A DNA stretch of 64,000 nt from Paracoccaceae bacterium. Its GTDB lineage: Bacteria; Pseudomonadota; Alphaproteobacteria; Rhodobacterales; Rhodobacteraceae. Positions 26,954 to 37,290 of this stretch are shown here, piece after piece. The translations under genes and the position numbers were made by a program. The DNA is taken from assembly GCA_029244725.1 (NCBI GenBank), contig JAQWQJ010000054.1, positions 1 through 64,000 of the forward strand, read 5' to 3'. Every line of letters begins with the position of its first letter. Within the stretch, counting starts at the first letter, position 1. The notes under the pieces are model-generated. The model was not told where the DNA came from. It did not search any database and saw nothing but the letters and a program-made list of their open reading frames with translations.

Positions 26954-27206
26954 TGCCTCTCCTTTCTTCAAGACCATCTTCGTCAAAAACTGACACGACG
27001 GCCAAAAGCTCCCATTCGTCGGAAGCGACTCGATCGGCTAATTCCGATTCTGCATTTGCGACTGTGCAGTCGCCTTCTATTTCCGCCACCCCGTAATGAA
27101 GTCGCAACGGGGCGTCGCGTTTTGCTTTGTAGTCCGCATAACAGGCCGCGTTAGCTGTGCTTGCCATGAAGAGCATAAGTGTGAGTGGTGCGATGACGTG
27201 TTTCAT
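26925..27206 (-). CDS. Small secreted protein coupled to the membrane regulator
   Basis: A 93-residue protein starting at ATG 27206 (MKHVIAPLTLML) with a signal peptide ending at ANA-A. The mature part is about 74 residues, with two cysteines that could pair (positions about 21 and 45), and is acidic towards the C-terminus. It overlaps the regulator gene by 29 bases, so the two are translated together. By analogy with ToxR/ToxS it may be a periplasmic partner of the regulator; this is inference. The family is not recognised. Confidence 0.72.
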   Translation of the reverse strand: MKHVIAPLTLMLFMASTANAACYADYKAKRDAPLRLHYGVAEIEGDCTVANAESELADRVASDEWELLAVVSVFDEDGLEERRGNAGEFYLRY

Positions 27207-27360
27207 GCTTTCACCATGCTGATTGTTCCTTAGCCATTCAATAACAACGCCCAAGTTTGGCGGTGATATCCAATAGCCTATGCGTGATATTGCCTGATTT
27301 TCGTGGCTCGGACGAGTGTTGATTCAATTCAAACGTTTCAACACGCCGAAAGGACATCAC

Positions 27361-27783
27361 ATGGCACGGAACTTTATCAAAACACTGGTTATCGCAACCG
27401 TCTTCGTTTCAGGGGTTTCAGTTTCATCTGCCCGCGCTGGCGAAAACGATTTTGGAGAATTCATTGCCGCGACGATTTTTATGTTCGCTATTGCGAATGC
27501 TATTGGTGGCGATGAAGTGGTTGTCGAACAGCCCCGCCCAAAACCACCTGCACAACGTCCTTCGCCCAATCGACGGATACTGCCAAAGTCTTGCATCAAA
27601 TCGCACGTAACCCAGCAGGGCACAGTGAAAACCTTTGATAAGTCTTGCCTGCAGAAAGAATACCGCTTTCACCGTCGCCTTCCCGCAAACTGCGAACAGA
27701 CGCTTTGGACATCAAAAGGCATTCGCTACGGGTATGAACCTTCTTGCTTGCGTCGTCAGGGTTATAAGACAAGCAGACGCTAA
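27361..27783 (+). CDS. Small exported basic protein of unknown function
   Basis: A 140-residue protein from ATG 27361, with AAAGGA nine bases upstream. The signal peptide ends at ARA-G. A proline/arginine-rich linker (EQPRPKPPAQRPSPNRR) separates a short hydrophobic segment near 35-50 from a basic C-terminal domain. That domain holds cysteines near 79, 95, 108 and 124, which could form two disulfides. It is divergent from the secreted protein / regulator operon. Function not recognised. Confidence 0.7.
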   Translation: MARNFIKTLVIATVFVSGVSVSSARAGENDFGEFIAATIFMFAIANAIGGDEVVVEQPRPKPPAQRPSPNRRILPKSCIKSHVTQQGTVKTFDKSCLQKEYRFHRRLPANCEQTLWTSKGIRYGYEPSCLRRQGYKTSRR

Positions 27784-27822
27784 GGCCTTGCAGCTTCATG
27801 CAGACTATCGCATGAAACTTGC

Positions 27823-28443
27823 ATGACGGGTCCTGATTATGAATTTGAAAAAGCGGCGCTTGAGGGCGGCGCTTTTTTCGTTGCCGGCGTGGATGAGGTT
27901 GGGCGTGGTCCGTTGTGTGGACCTGTGACAGCAGCGGCCGTTATCCTAGATCCCGAGAATATCCCCGATGGTTTGAACGACTCCAAAAAGATGACGGCCA
28001 AGAAACGAGATGCGCTGTTTCACGTGATTCTGTCGTCGGCCATATGTTGCATCGCGCATGCCTCGGTTGAAGAGATTGACGAGATCAACATCCTGCGCGC
28101 CTCGCACCTTGCGATGGAAAGGGCGATTTCGAGACTTTCAACCAAAGCTGACCACGCTTTGATCGATGGCAATATGATCCCGAAGGGTCTGACAATTCCC
28201 GCGCAATCCATCGTAAAGGGCGACGGTCGTAGCGTGTCAATCGCGGCCGCTTCGATCATCGCCAAAGTCGAACGCGACCGGATTATGGGCAAACTTGCGA
28301 CCGAATTTCCGGGTTATGGATGGGAAAAGAACGCCGGATACGGGACAAAACAGCATTTAGACGCACTTGGCCGTCTTGGTGTTACCCCTCACCATAGACG
28401 TTCGTTCAAACCCATCCACAATATCTTGTATCAAGGAAAATAG
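27823..28443 (+). CDS. rnhB: Ribonuclease HII
   Basis: A 206-residue endonuclease that removes RNA from RNA:DNA hybrids and incises at single ribonucleotides. The catalytic start motif is [13 protein letters not shown] (23-35, Asp24 and Glu25; Val replaces the usual Ala). Later acidic residues are in DHALIDGN (about 108) and [11 protein letters not shown] (about 146-156), with HHRRSF near the end. The Shine-Dalgarno sequence is weak. It precedes ccrM by 99 bases. Confidence 0.96.
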   Translation: MTGPDYEFEKAALEGGAFFVAGVDEVGRGPLCGPVTAAAVILDPENIPDGLNDSKKMTAKKRDALFHVILSSAICCIAHASVEEIDEINILRASHLAMERAISRLSTKADHALIDGNMIPKGLTIPAQSIVKGDGRSVSIAAASIIAKVERDRIMGKLATEFPGYGWEKNAGYGTKQHLDALGRLGVTPHHRRSFKPIHNILYQGK

Positions 28444-28453
28444 TTAAGTCACT

Positions 28454-28497
28454 GATTCAAAAAAGAAATTGACGCCGAATCACCTTTGAATCATTTT
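28454..28497 (+). promoter_or_regulatory. ccrM promoter region with three GANTC sites
   Basis: GATTC at 28454-28458 and GAATC at 28477-28481 and 28488-28492 are three GANTC sites in 39 bases, against a random expectation of about one in 256. TTGACG (28469-28474) is a -35 candidate, and CATTTT after 17 bases is a weak -10. Two sites lie in or touch the spacer, so methylation by the gene product could affect transcription, as described for Caulobacter ccrM. Confidence 0.55.
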
Positions 28498-28533
28498 GGG
28501 CCTAAGCAAAGAGCGCAAAAAGCGCCGTGTTAA

Positions 28534-29652
<1,119 letters not shown>

Positions 29653-29709
29653 GCTAATTCAATTTACCGCCGATGCCTGTGGCCTGACTTTCCAAGGCAT
29701 CAACTTACA

Positions 29710-29735
29710 CCCCGCCTTAACAGGCGGGGCTTTTT
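29710..29735 (+). terminator. Rho-independent terminator after ccrM
   Basis: CCCCGCCT (29710-29717) pairs with AGGCGGGG (29722-29729), followed by C and five T. It touches the 3' end of the convergent alkB gene. Confidence 0.9.
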
Positions 29736-30865
29736 CATGATGGGGTCGGGTTTGTCGCTTTGTTATAAGGCGTCCAATCCTCAATCTCTGGATAGTGTAG
29801 ATCGCGCCATTCACGAATTTTAGGGTTCATATATTTGCGCCATCCACGCGGATAGAGCGCCAGAAGCGTCATCACAGGATAGCCGTAAGGTAACAACGGC
29901 GCCTCGTCGTTTTCATACGTTTGCAGTAGTGGGAACCGGCGATTGGGCTTGTAGTGATGGTTTGAATGACGCTGCAAGTTCAGCAACAACCAGTGCGAGG
30001 CCCGCTGATCCGCGTTCCAACTGTGGCGGGGCTTTACGTGCTCATACTTTCCATCGCCAAGGTATTTGCGGGTCAGGCCGTAATGCTCAACATAGTTCAC
30101 CAACTCTAACTGCCAGATCGCAACGACCGCTTGGAACACTAACCAAGCCATTCCGACCCAACCCAATACCCAAAAGGCCAGCATCAAGATGGCGAACTGT
30201 TGAAGGCCGTAGCGCCAGAACTGGTTAGTTAGATGCGATGCGCTTAGGTTTTTGCGGGCCAATAACGCAACCTCGGCACGCCAAGCCGAGATCACCCCTT
30301 CGGCTATCACGCGTTTGAAAAATCGGTGAAAGTTCTCGTTATATCTGGCTGTGACTGTATCGCGCGGGGTGCCGACGTGGATGTGGTGCACAAACAAGTG
30401 TTCAGAACGGAAGTGGGAATAGAGCACCATAGCCAACAACCATTCACTAAGCCGACGCTCAAACTTGCTTTTTTGATGCATCAGTTCGTGGCTATAGTTG
30501 ATGCCAACGGTTCCGGTGATGATGCCAACGCTGACGAATAAGAAATAGGTTTCCACAAGGCCTAAATGTTCGGCGCGGGGAATGTACCATATCGCCCAAA
30601 ATAGCAGAGCGAACTGTAGGAAAGGCCAGACGAGCGTCACAAGCCGATACCAAAACAAATCTGTATCTGCGGTCTCGGGATCAGCGTCGCCTTTGAATTG
30701 GCCGATCAACACATCCAGGATGTTGAACAGGTACCACGTCGACAGCATCGGCAGCAGAACCGCCCATGAGCCATAGAGCACTGCGAACACGAATAGCGGA
30801 ACGATCAACATCGATAACCAGAACGCAAGCGCAGGCTCAATCTTGTATGCTTTTGAATTTGCCAA
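29735..30865 (-). CDS. alkB: Alkane 1-monooxygenase
   Basis: A 376-residue integral-membrane non-haem di-iron enzyme that hydroxylates the terminal carbon of medium-chain alkanes, fed electrons by rubredoxin. All histidine boxes are present: HELMH (126-130), EHLFVHH (155-161), the NYVEHYGL motif and LQRHSNHH in the last third. About six membrane helices surround them. No rubredoxin or regulator gene is adjacent. It is 46 bases after mutY on the same strand. Confidence 0.94.
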   Translation of the reverse strand: MANSKAYKIEPALAFWLSMLIVPLFVFAVLYGSWAVLLPMLSTWYLFNILDVLIGQFKGDADPETADTDLFWYRLVTLVWPFLQFALLFWAIWYIPRAEHLGLVETYFLFVSVGIITGTVGINYSHELMHQKSKFERRLSEWLLAMVLYSHFRSEHLFVHHIHVGTPRDTVTARYNENFHRFFKRVIAEGVISAWRAEVALLARKNLSASHLTNQFWRYGLQQFAILMLAFWVLGWVGMAWLVFQAVVAIWQLELVNYVEHYGLTRKYLGDGKYEHVKPRHSWNADQRASHWLLLNLQRHSNHHYKPNRRFPLLQTYENDEAPLLPYGYPVMTLLALYPRGWRKYMNPKIREWRDLHYPEIEDWTPYNKATNPTPS

Positions 30866-30911
30866 TGTGGGTCCTACCTGATGAACGTTCTAGGGAACGC
30901 TATCCTAAGTA

Positions 30912-31964
30912 TCAGGCATTTCCTTGTGCTAGGTCAAAGGCCTTTCGCATAACCGTTGGTAATGCCTCGCGGTCAAATTCTGCAAGCGGCACAAAGTGAC
31001 CAATTGTCGGGTTGTGGCCTTGGGCTGCGGTAGCCGTTTTCACCGTAAGAAGAAGGTGGAAATGCGTGAATGTGTGCTTGGCAATACCTTTTACTTCGTT
31101 CCAGTCTGCTGGAAACGGTGGCTCATGTTCCGGTTGGTTTTCAGCCCATTCAGAACCCGGCCATCCAAGCATCCCACCTAGCAGGCCCTTAGTGGCACGT
31201 TGCTCTAGCAAGAACGCACCGTCTTCACGTTGGGCGATATAGGCGACCCCTACGCGGGTTGGTTTGGTTTGCTTCGGCACCTTTTTAGGCAACTCGGCGG
31301 CTGTCCCTGCCGCAAGGGCCTGACACCCATTAGCAATCGGGCAAACCTCACACTTTGGATTGCGCGGCGTGCAAATCGTGGCGCCCAAATCCATCATCGC
31401 CTGCGCATAATCCCCCGCCCTTGATGCAGGCGTGATTGATGTCGCCAGTTTTGTCAGGCGTGGCTTTGATGTCGGTAGTGGTTCATCGATATTAAACAAA
31501 CGACTAACAACGCGCTCAACATTTCCATCGACAACTGTTTCAGACTGCCCGAACGCGATTGATGCGATTGCCGCTGCGGTATAGGGGCCAATACCGGGAA
31601 GTTTTAAAAGACCGTCGCGATGCGCTGGAAACGTTCCGCCGCATTCATCAACCACCGACCGCGCGCATTTTAGTAAGTTTCGCGCGCGCGCATAATATCC
31701 AAGGCCTGCCCACTCGGCCATCACGTCCTCATCCCGCGCTGACGCAAGATCGGCTACTGTTGGCCAGCGCATTGTGAACTTGTTGTAATAAGCAATGACC
31801 GCGGCAACGGTTGTTTGTTGCAGCATGATTTCTGATAGCCACACAAAATAGGGATCAGGCTGTTTGCCTTGCTTTGACTCTGCAGGTGGGACACGCCACG
31901 GTAGGGTCCGTGAATTACTGTCATACCATATCAACAGGGACTTGGCTGGATCGCGGTCACACAA
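30912..31964 (-). CDS. mutY: A/G-specific adenine DNA glycosylase
   Basis: A 350-residue enzyme that removes adenine opposite 8-oxoguanine. The helix-hairpin-helix is LLKLPGIGPYTAAAI. The catalytic Asp lies in the ALMDLGA-type segment AQAMMDLGATIC. The 4Fe-4S ligands have spacing C-x6-C-x2-C-x5-C in CTPRNPKCEVCPIANGC. A NUDIX-like C-terminal domain recognises 8-oxoguanine. The start is TTG 31964 with GGAG nearby. It is divergent from the DUF721 gene. Confidence 0.95.
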   Translation of the reverse strand: MCDRDPAKSLLIWYDSNSRTLPWRVPPAESKQGKQPDPYFVWLSEIMLQQTTVAAVIAYYNKFTMRWPTVADLASARDEDVMAEWAGLGYYARARNLLKCARSVVDECGGTFPAHRDGLLKLPGIGPYTAAAIASIAFGQSETVVDGNVERVVSRLFNIDEPLPTSKPRLTKLATSITPASRAGDYAQAMMDLGATICTPRNPKCEVCPIANGCQALAAGTAAELPKKVPKQTKPTRVGVAYIAQREDGAFLLEQRATKGLLGGMLGWPGSEWAENQPEHEPPFPADWNEVKGIAKHTFTHFHLLLTVKTATAAQGHNPTIGHFVPLAEFDREALPTVMRKAFDLAQGNA

Positions 31965-32045
31965 ACTTTATTTCTCCAGGTCGTTATTGGATGGCACTCA
32001 GAAGATGTGCCATTAGATTGGTGTAAAGTGAAAGGAAAACGTCAC

Positions 32046-32552
32046 GTGGCTCAGCACCGCCCAAAATCAAAGGGGTTCACCCAAGCAGGCAATCTGATGA
32101 AAGCAGATATTCGCCGCGCAGGGGAAAGCCGTGGGTTTTCGGTGTCAAAGCTTTTGACCCATTGGTCCGAAATAATGGGCGACGATATCGCCGCGATTTC
32201 AGTGCCGGTGAACGTCCGTTATGGTCGCCAAGGTCTGGGTGCAACGTTGACCCTTTTGACGACTGGTGCAAATGCCCCGCTTTTAGAGATGCAAAAGACG
32301 AAGATTCGCGAAAAGGCGAATGCTTGTTACGGGTACAGCGCTATTTCAAAAGTTCTGGTTACGCAAACTTCGTCGACTGGTTTTTCTGAAGGGAACGTCG
32401 CCTTTGGGCACCAGAAAATTACGCCCAAAGCGCCTGCTTACGAAAAGATTTCTGACTCTGCACGCCACATGGCGGACGCTGTCGACGACGACAGCCTAAA
32501 ACAAGCCCTTGAGAGACTAGGGCAAAACATCATATCCAAATCGAAACGTTGA
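32046..32552 (+). CDS. DUF721 protein, DciA-like helicase loader candidate
   Basis: A protein of about 168 residues from GTG 32046, with AAAGGAAA upstream; the frame opens at 32007. The N-terminal half has the DUF721 pattern: KLLTHWSEIMGDDIAAISVPVNVRY, then LEMQKTKIREKANACYGYSAISKVL. DUF721 includes DciA, the ancestral loader of the replicative helicase DnaB. The C-terminal half is variable. It sits between mutY and a DsbA-like gene and ends directly at that gene's start. Confidence 0.82.
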   Translation: MAQHRPKSKGFTQAGNLMKADIRRAGESRGFSVSKLLTHWSEIMGDDIAAISVPVNVRYGRQGLGATLTLLTTGANAPLLEMQKTKIREKANACYGYSAISKVLVTQTSSTGFSEGNVAFGHQKITPKAPAYEKISDSARHMADAVDDDSLKQALERLGQNIISKSKR

Positions 32553-33176
32553 ATGAAAGGTTTCAAGATGATCCGCAATTTTGCCAAATCGGCTGCGAAA
32601 ATCCTGAGTGCGGTTGCTATCATGGCGCTCGCAAACGTCGCGCAGGCCCAAGAAGTCGAGATTACCGAGATACAAATCGGCAATCCCGAATCTTCGGTAA
32701 CAGTGACAGAATATGCGTCCTTTACCTGCCCTCACTGTGCCAACTTCCACAACAACCAGTACCAAGAACTGAAAGCCAACTACATCGACACAGGCAAAAT
32801 CAACTTTGTCTATCGCGAGGTCTTTTTTGATCGTTACGGTCTTTGGGCTTCGATGGTCGCGCGTTGTGACGAAAGCAAATATTTCGGTATTTCTGACCTG
32901 ATATACAACGGTCAAAGCACTTGGGCCAAAGGTACTCCGGCGGAAATCGCGGATAACCTTCGCAAGATCGGCCGCGTTGCTGGCTTGTCAGAGGATCAGT
33001 TAGACGCTTGTTTGACCGATGCAGACAAGGCGCAATCTTTGTTCGCTTGGTTCAAAACCAATGCCGAGGTCGATGATATTTCTTCAACGCCAACCTTCAT
33101 GATTAACGGCGAACAGTACTCAAACATGGATTACTCAGAGTTTGTTACAATTCTTGATGAGAAATTGGCTGAGTAA
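32553..33176 (+). CDS. DsbA family thiol:disulfide oxidoreductase
   Basis: A 207-residue periplasmic protein. A signal peptide (core SAVAIMALANVAQAQ) precedes a thioredoxin fold of the DsbA/BdbD type. The redox motif is Cys-Pro-His-Cys at 59-62 (SFTCPHCANFH), and the cis-proline loop is SSTPTFMING near 175. It likely oxidises cysteine pairs of exported proteins. It starts right after DUF721 and its TAATG stop overlaps the CoA transferase start. Confidence 0.92.
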   Translation: MKGFKMIRNFAKSAAKILSAVAIMALANVAQAQEVEITEIQIGNPESSVTVTEYASFTCPHCANFHNNQYQELKANYIDTGKINFVYREVFFDRYGLWASMVARCDESKYFGISDLIYNGQSTWAKGTPAEIADNLRKIGRVAGLSEDQLDACLTDADKAQSLFAWFKTNAEVDDISSTPTFMINGEQYSNMDYSEFVTILDEKLAE

Positions 33177-34288
33177 TGACGTCTCCGCTTGAGGGTCTAA
33201 AGGTCGTCGAATTGGCCCGCATTCTTGCGGGCCCTTGGGCGGGCCAAACCCTATCAGATCTTGGCGCAGACGTTATCAAAGTTGAGGCCCCAGCCGGTGA
33301 TGATACACGCCAATGGGGCCCTCCATTCGTTGAGCGGGACGGGGAAACCACCGCCGCTTATTTCCACGGCTGCAATCGTGGGAAAAAGTCCGTCACTGTG
33401 GATTTTCGAACCGAGGAGGGGCAGCAACAAGTCCGTGACCTAGTTGCCGACGCGGATGTGCTGATTGAGAACTTTAAGCTTGGTGGTCTGAAGAAATACG
33501 GGTTGGACTATGACAGCCTTAAAGCCCTCAACCCGCGTTTGATTTATTGCTCGATCACTGGCTTTGGTCAGGATGGGCCGTACGCCCACCGCGCTGGATA
33601 TGACTACATTATCCAAGGCATGTCTGGCCTTATGTCGATTACAGGCACACCTGAGGGCCAACCCTTGCGCACTGGCGTTGCGATCACCGATGTTTTCACG
33701 GGTGTCTATGCCTCGACCGCAATTCTTGCGGCACTCCAACAACGCCACTCATCCGGTAAGGGGCAACATATCGACATGGCCCTTTTAGATGTCGCTGTGT
33801 CAGTGACCGCAAACCAAGCGATGAACTATTTGACAACTGGCAAAGCCCCAGGGCGAACAGGAAATATCCATCCCAATCTTTCGCCCTATCAGGTTTTTGA
33901 ATGCTTAGACGGACACATCATCATCGCAACTGGCAATGACGGTCAGTATCAGCGGTTGTGCACGCTTCTTAGTTTGGCTGGTCTCGCCGATGCGCCCGAA
34001 TTCGCGACCAACGCAGACCGCGTACAAAACCGCGAAAAACTTGAGACGCATTTGAGCATGGCAACCAAGCAGTGGACCAAGGTCAATCTGCTGAGCGCGT
34101 GTGAGAATCAAGGCGTGCCTGCGGGCCCGATCAACAACATGCAAGAAGTGTTCGACGACCCCCAAGTTATCCATCGGGGAATGAAGGTTGAGTTGGACGG
34201 CGTTCCATCAGTGCGAAGCCCGTTCAAATTCTCGGATGCCGATCTGGTTCTTACACGGCCATCGCCTAAATTGGGTCAGGATAACTAG
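33176..34288 (+). CDS. CaiB/BaiF family (class III) CoA transferase
   Basis: A 370-residue enzyme that moves CoA between organic acids. Family features are [26 protein letters not shown] at the N-terminus, [21 protein letters not shown], and the catalytic aspartate in [20 protein letters not shown] (about residue 203 region). Substrates in this family include carnitine, formate/oxalate and mesaconate, and the one here is not evident. It is translationally coupled to the DsbA-like gene and convergent with lpxK by 4 bases. Confidence 0.93.
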   Translation: MTSPLEGLKVVELARILAGPWAGQTLSDLGADVIKVEAPAGDDTRQWGPPFVERDGETTAAYFHGCNRGKKSVTVDFRTEEGQQQVRDLVADADVLIENFKLGGLKKYGLDYDSLKALNPRLIYCSITGFGQDGPYAHRAGYDYIIQGMSGLMSITGTPEGQPLRTGVAITDVFTGVYASTAILAALQQRHSSGKGQHIDMALLDVAVSVTANQAMNYLTTGKAPGRTGNIHPNLSPYQVFECLDGHIIIATGNDGQYQRLCTLLSLAGLADAPEFATNADRVQNREKLETHLSMATKQWTKVNLLSACENQGVPAGPINNMQEVFDDPQVIHRGMKVELDGVPSVRSPFKFSDADLVLTRPSPKLGQDN

Positions 34289-35280
34289 ACGTTCAACCCA
34301 ATGCCGCGCAGAGCATCACGCAACTTTTGGTCATCATTGAACTGTAGGCGCACAGGCAGCGCCAAGACCTTGCTTCGAAAGCTTGAGGGCAATCGGACGG
34401 CGTCTTTTTCCGTCGTAACAAGCTGCACCTGACGCAGGGAAGCCTCGGCTTCCAATCGCTGCATCAAGGTCTTGGACAGTGGTTGATGATCGCTCAGAGC
34501 CTCGGCCCGAACGACGTTGGCGCCGAGCCGACGCAGTGTGGCAAAGAATTTCTCGGGGTGGGCAATACCTGCAAACGCCAAAAGCGGCGTATCTTTCCAG
34601 TCCATACCGGTTTCCAAGGGCTGCAATTGGCCCTGCACATGTGGGATTGCGATTTTCGTGCCCCACGTTTTTTGGAAAGACGTCTGCGCTTCAGTGGTAC
34701 CGATAGACAATACAAGATCACCACGCCGCAGGCCGGACGCTACAGGTTCACGCAGAGGACCCGCGGGAATACAGCGGCCGTTCCCAAAGCCGATCTTGGC
34801 GTCCACGACAATAATCGACAGGTCCTTGTTCACGGACGGGTTTTGAAAACCGTCATCCAGCAAAACAACGTCCGCACCTTCTCTGATTGCTAGCTCTGCA
34901 CCCTTTAACCGATTCTTAGACACCACCACTTTGGTGAAGGCAGCGATCAACAACGGCTCGTCGCCTGTTTCCTCTGCACTGTGCACGCTGGGATCAACCA
35001 ACGTAGGGCCCTCAACCGATCCGCCGAACCCCCGTGAGACAACGACAGGGGAATGGTTGGCCGCTTGCAACATCTGCACCAGCGCGATGACTGTCGGCGT
35101 TTTGCCGGTTCCTCCAGCGTTGATATTGCCAACGCAAATGACCGGAACGGAAACCGATTGGCCGGATTTCTTTACGCGTGAGGCAGTCAAAAGACCGTAG
35201 ATATGGCCCAATGGCGCAAGCAGTCTTGCCTGCCAGCCGGGGCTTTTTGGGGGGCGTTTCCAGAATTTAGGTTCCCGCAT
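34285..35280 (-). CDS. lpxK: Tetraacyldisaccharide 4'-kinase
   Basis: The inner-membrane kinase that phosphorylates the lipid A precursor at the 4' position. The P-loop is in [17 protein letters not shown], followed by [32 protein letters not shown] and [11 protein letters not shown], all LpxK hallmarks. The frame reaches 35310, but ATG 35280 (MREPKFW) is the usual family beginning and overlaps the end of waaA by 14 bases. The product has about 331 residues. It is co-transcribed with waaA. Confidence 0.95.
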   Translation of the reverse strand: MREPKFWKRPPKSPGWQARLLAPLGHIYGLLTASRVKKSGQSVSVPVICVGNINAGGTGKTPTVIALVQMLQAANHSPVVVSRGFGGSVEGPTLVDPSVHSAEETGDEPLLIAAFTKVVVSKNRLKGAELAIREGADVVLLDDGFQNPSVNKDLSIIVVDAKIGFGNGRCIPAGPLREPVASGLRRGDLVLSIGTTEAQTSFQKTWGTKIAIPHVQGQLQPLETGMDWKDTPLLAFAGIAHPEKFFATLRRLGANVVRAEALSDHQPLSKTLMQRLEAEASLRQVQLVTTEKDAVRLPSSFRSKVLALPVRLQFNDDQKLRDALRGIGLNV

Positions 35281-36499
35281 GCTCAGCCTCGGCCAATTCG
35301 GTTGCCTCAAGTATCAACTCGATCAGTTGATCGGTCAATTCAGCCCCGCGCGAGACAAATTCCCATGCAGAGCTTGCCTGCGCTGCCGCGACGTCCGCTG
35401 ACAGCAATTCGGCGACGGCGCGCGCTAGGTTATCTGGGCTGACGACTTGCGTTGCTGCGGGGGGCGTCAAAGCGTGCATCCGGTCAAAACTATCACGATG
35501 CGGCGCGGTTCGCGGCCCATGCACCACTGCAGAGCCAAGCGCTGCCGCCTGACGCGGATCACTGCCAATCTTCTCGGTCGAAAATGTACCGCCCAAAAAT
35601 GAAATCGGCGCAAGGCGCAACCAAAGACCTAGTTCGAATGGTTTATCCGCAAGGTATATCTGGGTCTGACTTCTGATCTCATCGCCCTTTGAGCGTATAG
35701 CGACCTTCCAACCTTGCGCAGCAAGCGCAATAGCTATGGTTTCTGAGTTTCCGGTTGCTTGCGGATGAAGGATCAACAGCAAACGGCGATTTGTGTCGCG
35801 CAACGTCGCATGTGCGGTAAGCACCAAATCAACCTCGTCGTCAGGAACCTGCGCGGCCAACCACACTTCGCGCGCTGAGATCGTACCAGAAAGGGAATCC
35901 AGCTCGTCGTTGTCACAAGGCAACGCGACCGAGCCTTCTGCCAAGTCGCCCGTAACATGCACTGACACTTCGGGAATGCCGAGGCGCACGCAAATGCCCC
36001 CGCTGACGTAAGTTGTGGCAAACGCCATGCGAAACAAACGCACGGATTGCGCAATTGCACGCCGTCCAAAGTAGCCTTTTCCACCGTCGGTGATTGTGTC
36101 GTCTGCGTTCAGCAAAACCATCGGTACATTTTGGTGTGCTGCGGCAAACAAAAGCCCCGGTCTCAGCGGTCCACCAATCCAAAAGCCCATAATCGGCTTC
36201 CATAAGTTCAAGAACGCATTGACGTCTTTGGTTTTCTCACGCGGAAAAGACGAAAACACGATCCGCTCGGACGACGTGAAATGTTCAAGGACATCGTCTG
36301 GGACTGTGATCAGAAAAGTAACGGATATCTCAATCTGATCGAGCTTGGCGGAAAGGTTTAAGAACGCCCTAACCGAGACCGCATCATGTCCCGCGACCCA
36401 AACAACAGGGTTAGATTTATCTATCGGTGACGGAAGGGATTTAACCGGCCCGCCTCGCCGCAAAAACATATAGAGGAAGTAAACGAGTGACCTACGCAT
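35267..36499 (-). CDS. waaA: 3-deoxy-D-manno-octulosonic acid (Kdo) transferase
   Basis: A 410-residue GT-B glycosyltransferase that attaches Kdo from CMP-Kdo to the lipid A precursor. The C-terminal donor half contains [29 protein letters not shown], a good match to the family's GGSFVP..GHN..EP..G..V..GP segment. The N-terminal part is somewhat divergent ([16 protein letters not shown]), and the usual catalytic Glu region is hard to place. Position directly before lpxK supports the call. It follows the phosphatase gene by a TAATG overlap. Confidence 0.88.
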   Translation of the reverse strand: MRRSLVYFLYMFLRRGGPVKSLPSPIDKSNPVVWVAGHDAVSVRAFLNLSAKLDQIEISVTFLITVPDDVLEHFTSSERIVFSSFPREKTKDVNAFLNLWKPIMGFWIGGPLRPGLLFAAAHQNVPMVLLNADDTITDGGKGYFGRRAIAQSVRLFRMAFATTYVSGGICVRLGIPEVSVHVTGDLAEGSVALPCDNDELDSLSGTISAREVWLAAQVPDDEVDLVLTAHATLRDTNRRLLLILHPQATGNSETIAIALAAQGWKVAIRSKGDEIRSQTQIYLADKPFELGLWLRLAPISFLGGTFSTEKIGSDPRQAAALGSAVVHGPRTAPHRDSFDRMHALTPPAATQVVSPDNLARAVAELLSADVAAAQASSAWEFVSRGAELTDQLIELILEATELAEAEHAGT

Positions 36500-37290
36500 T
36501 AGTGCCCCTGCCCCGCGTTAAGTCGTTTCAACAGGTCGGTATGAAGCACATGCCCCGCGGCGATGACGCCGTTGGTTTTTGGAAGCGGATTGTTGAATTT
36601 CAACGCTTCGCCAACTTGATCCGTCACGGCAGCGCCGGCTTCGGCCAATATCAATTCTCCGGCGGCGATATCCCATTCCCAACTTTTGCGAAGGGTCAAC
36701 ATAGCATTAAACCGTCCCTCTGCTACAAGACACAACCTATAAGCCAGCGATGGGCGATACTGGCGATCAATGTCGGGTACTCCGCCTGGCCAGTTCTTTT
36801 CATCCATTATTGGACGTGCCGCCAAAACGGTTGCCCCCGTTTCGGGTGCATTCCAATCGGGCTGCATCATCGATCCGTTTAATGTTGAACCGCCCCCAGT
36901 TGAGGCAGCGTATATCTTTCCGCGAATTGGAAGAAACACGACGGCAGCTGTGACTTTACCACGCTCGGCGATGGCCAATGAATGCGCCCAAGTCGACGAT
37001 CCGGCCACGAAACTTCGCGTGCCATCAATTGGGTCAATGATAAAAACTTTGTCTTTGTCTAATCGAGAGGGATCGTCATCTGTCTCTTCCGACAACCAGC
37101 CATAATCAGGTCGCGCCGCACACAAAGTGTCGCGCAGCATAGTATCAACTGCCAAATCGGCCTCAGTTACAGGTCCAGCGCCTTCCGGCTTATCCCAAAC
37201 TTGGTTTTTACCTCGAAAAAAACCGGTCGCGATATCACCCGCAGCCTCGGCTGCCTTAATCAGCAGATCGAGGTCATGTGTCTCCTGCAA
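36499..37290 (-). CDS. cysQ: 3'(2'),5'-bisphosphate nucleotidase / inositol monophosphatase family
   Basis: A 263-residue Mg-dependent phosphatase. Metal ligands are in WLSEETDDDP, IDPIDGTRSFVAG (DPIDGT) and WEWDIAAGELILAEAGA (WD..A). The CysQ-like form hydrolyses adenosine 3',5'-bisphosphate from sulfate assimilation, while a SuhB-like role on inositol phosphate is an alternative. It lies between pmbA and waaA on the minus strand, overlapping pmbA by 17 bases and waaA by one. Confidence 0.88.
   Translation of the reverse strand: MQETHDLDLLIKAAEAAGDIATGFFRGKNQVWDKPEGAGPVTEADLAVDTMLRDTLCAARPDYGWLSEETDDDPSRLDKDKVFIIDPIDGTRSFVAGSSTWAHSLAIAERGKVTAAVVFLPIRGKIYAASTGGGSTLNGSMMQPDWNAPETGATVLAARPIMDEKNWPGGVPDIDRQYRPSLAYRLCLVAEGRFNAMLTLRKSWEWDIAAGELILAEAGAAVTDQVGEALKFNNPLPKTNGVIAAGHVLHTDLLKRLNAGQGH

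Noticed and set aside
28441-28460. CtrA-binding site (TTAA-N7-TTAA) before ccrM
   Set aside because: Only the first half TTAA is present; the second is ATTC, so the consensus is not met.
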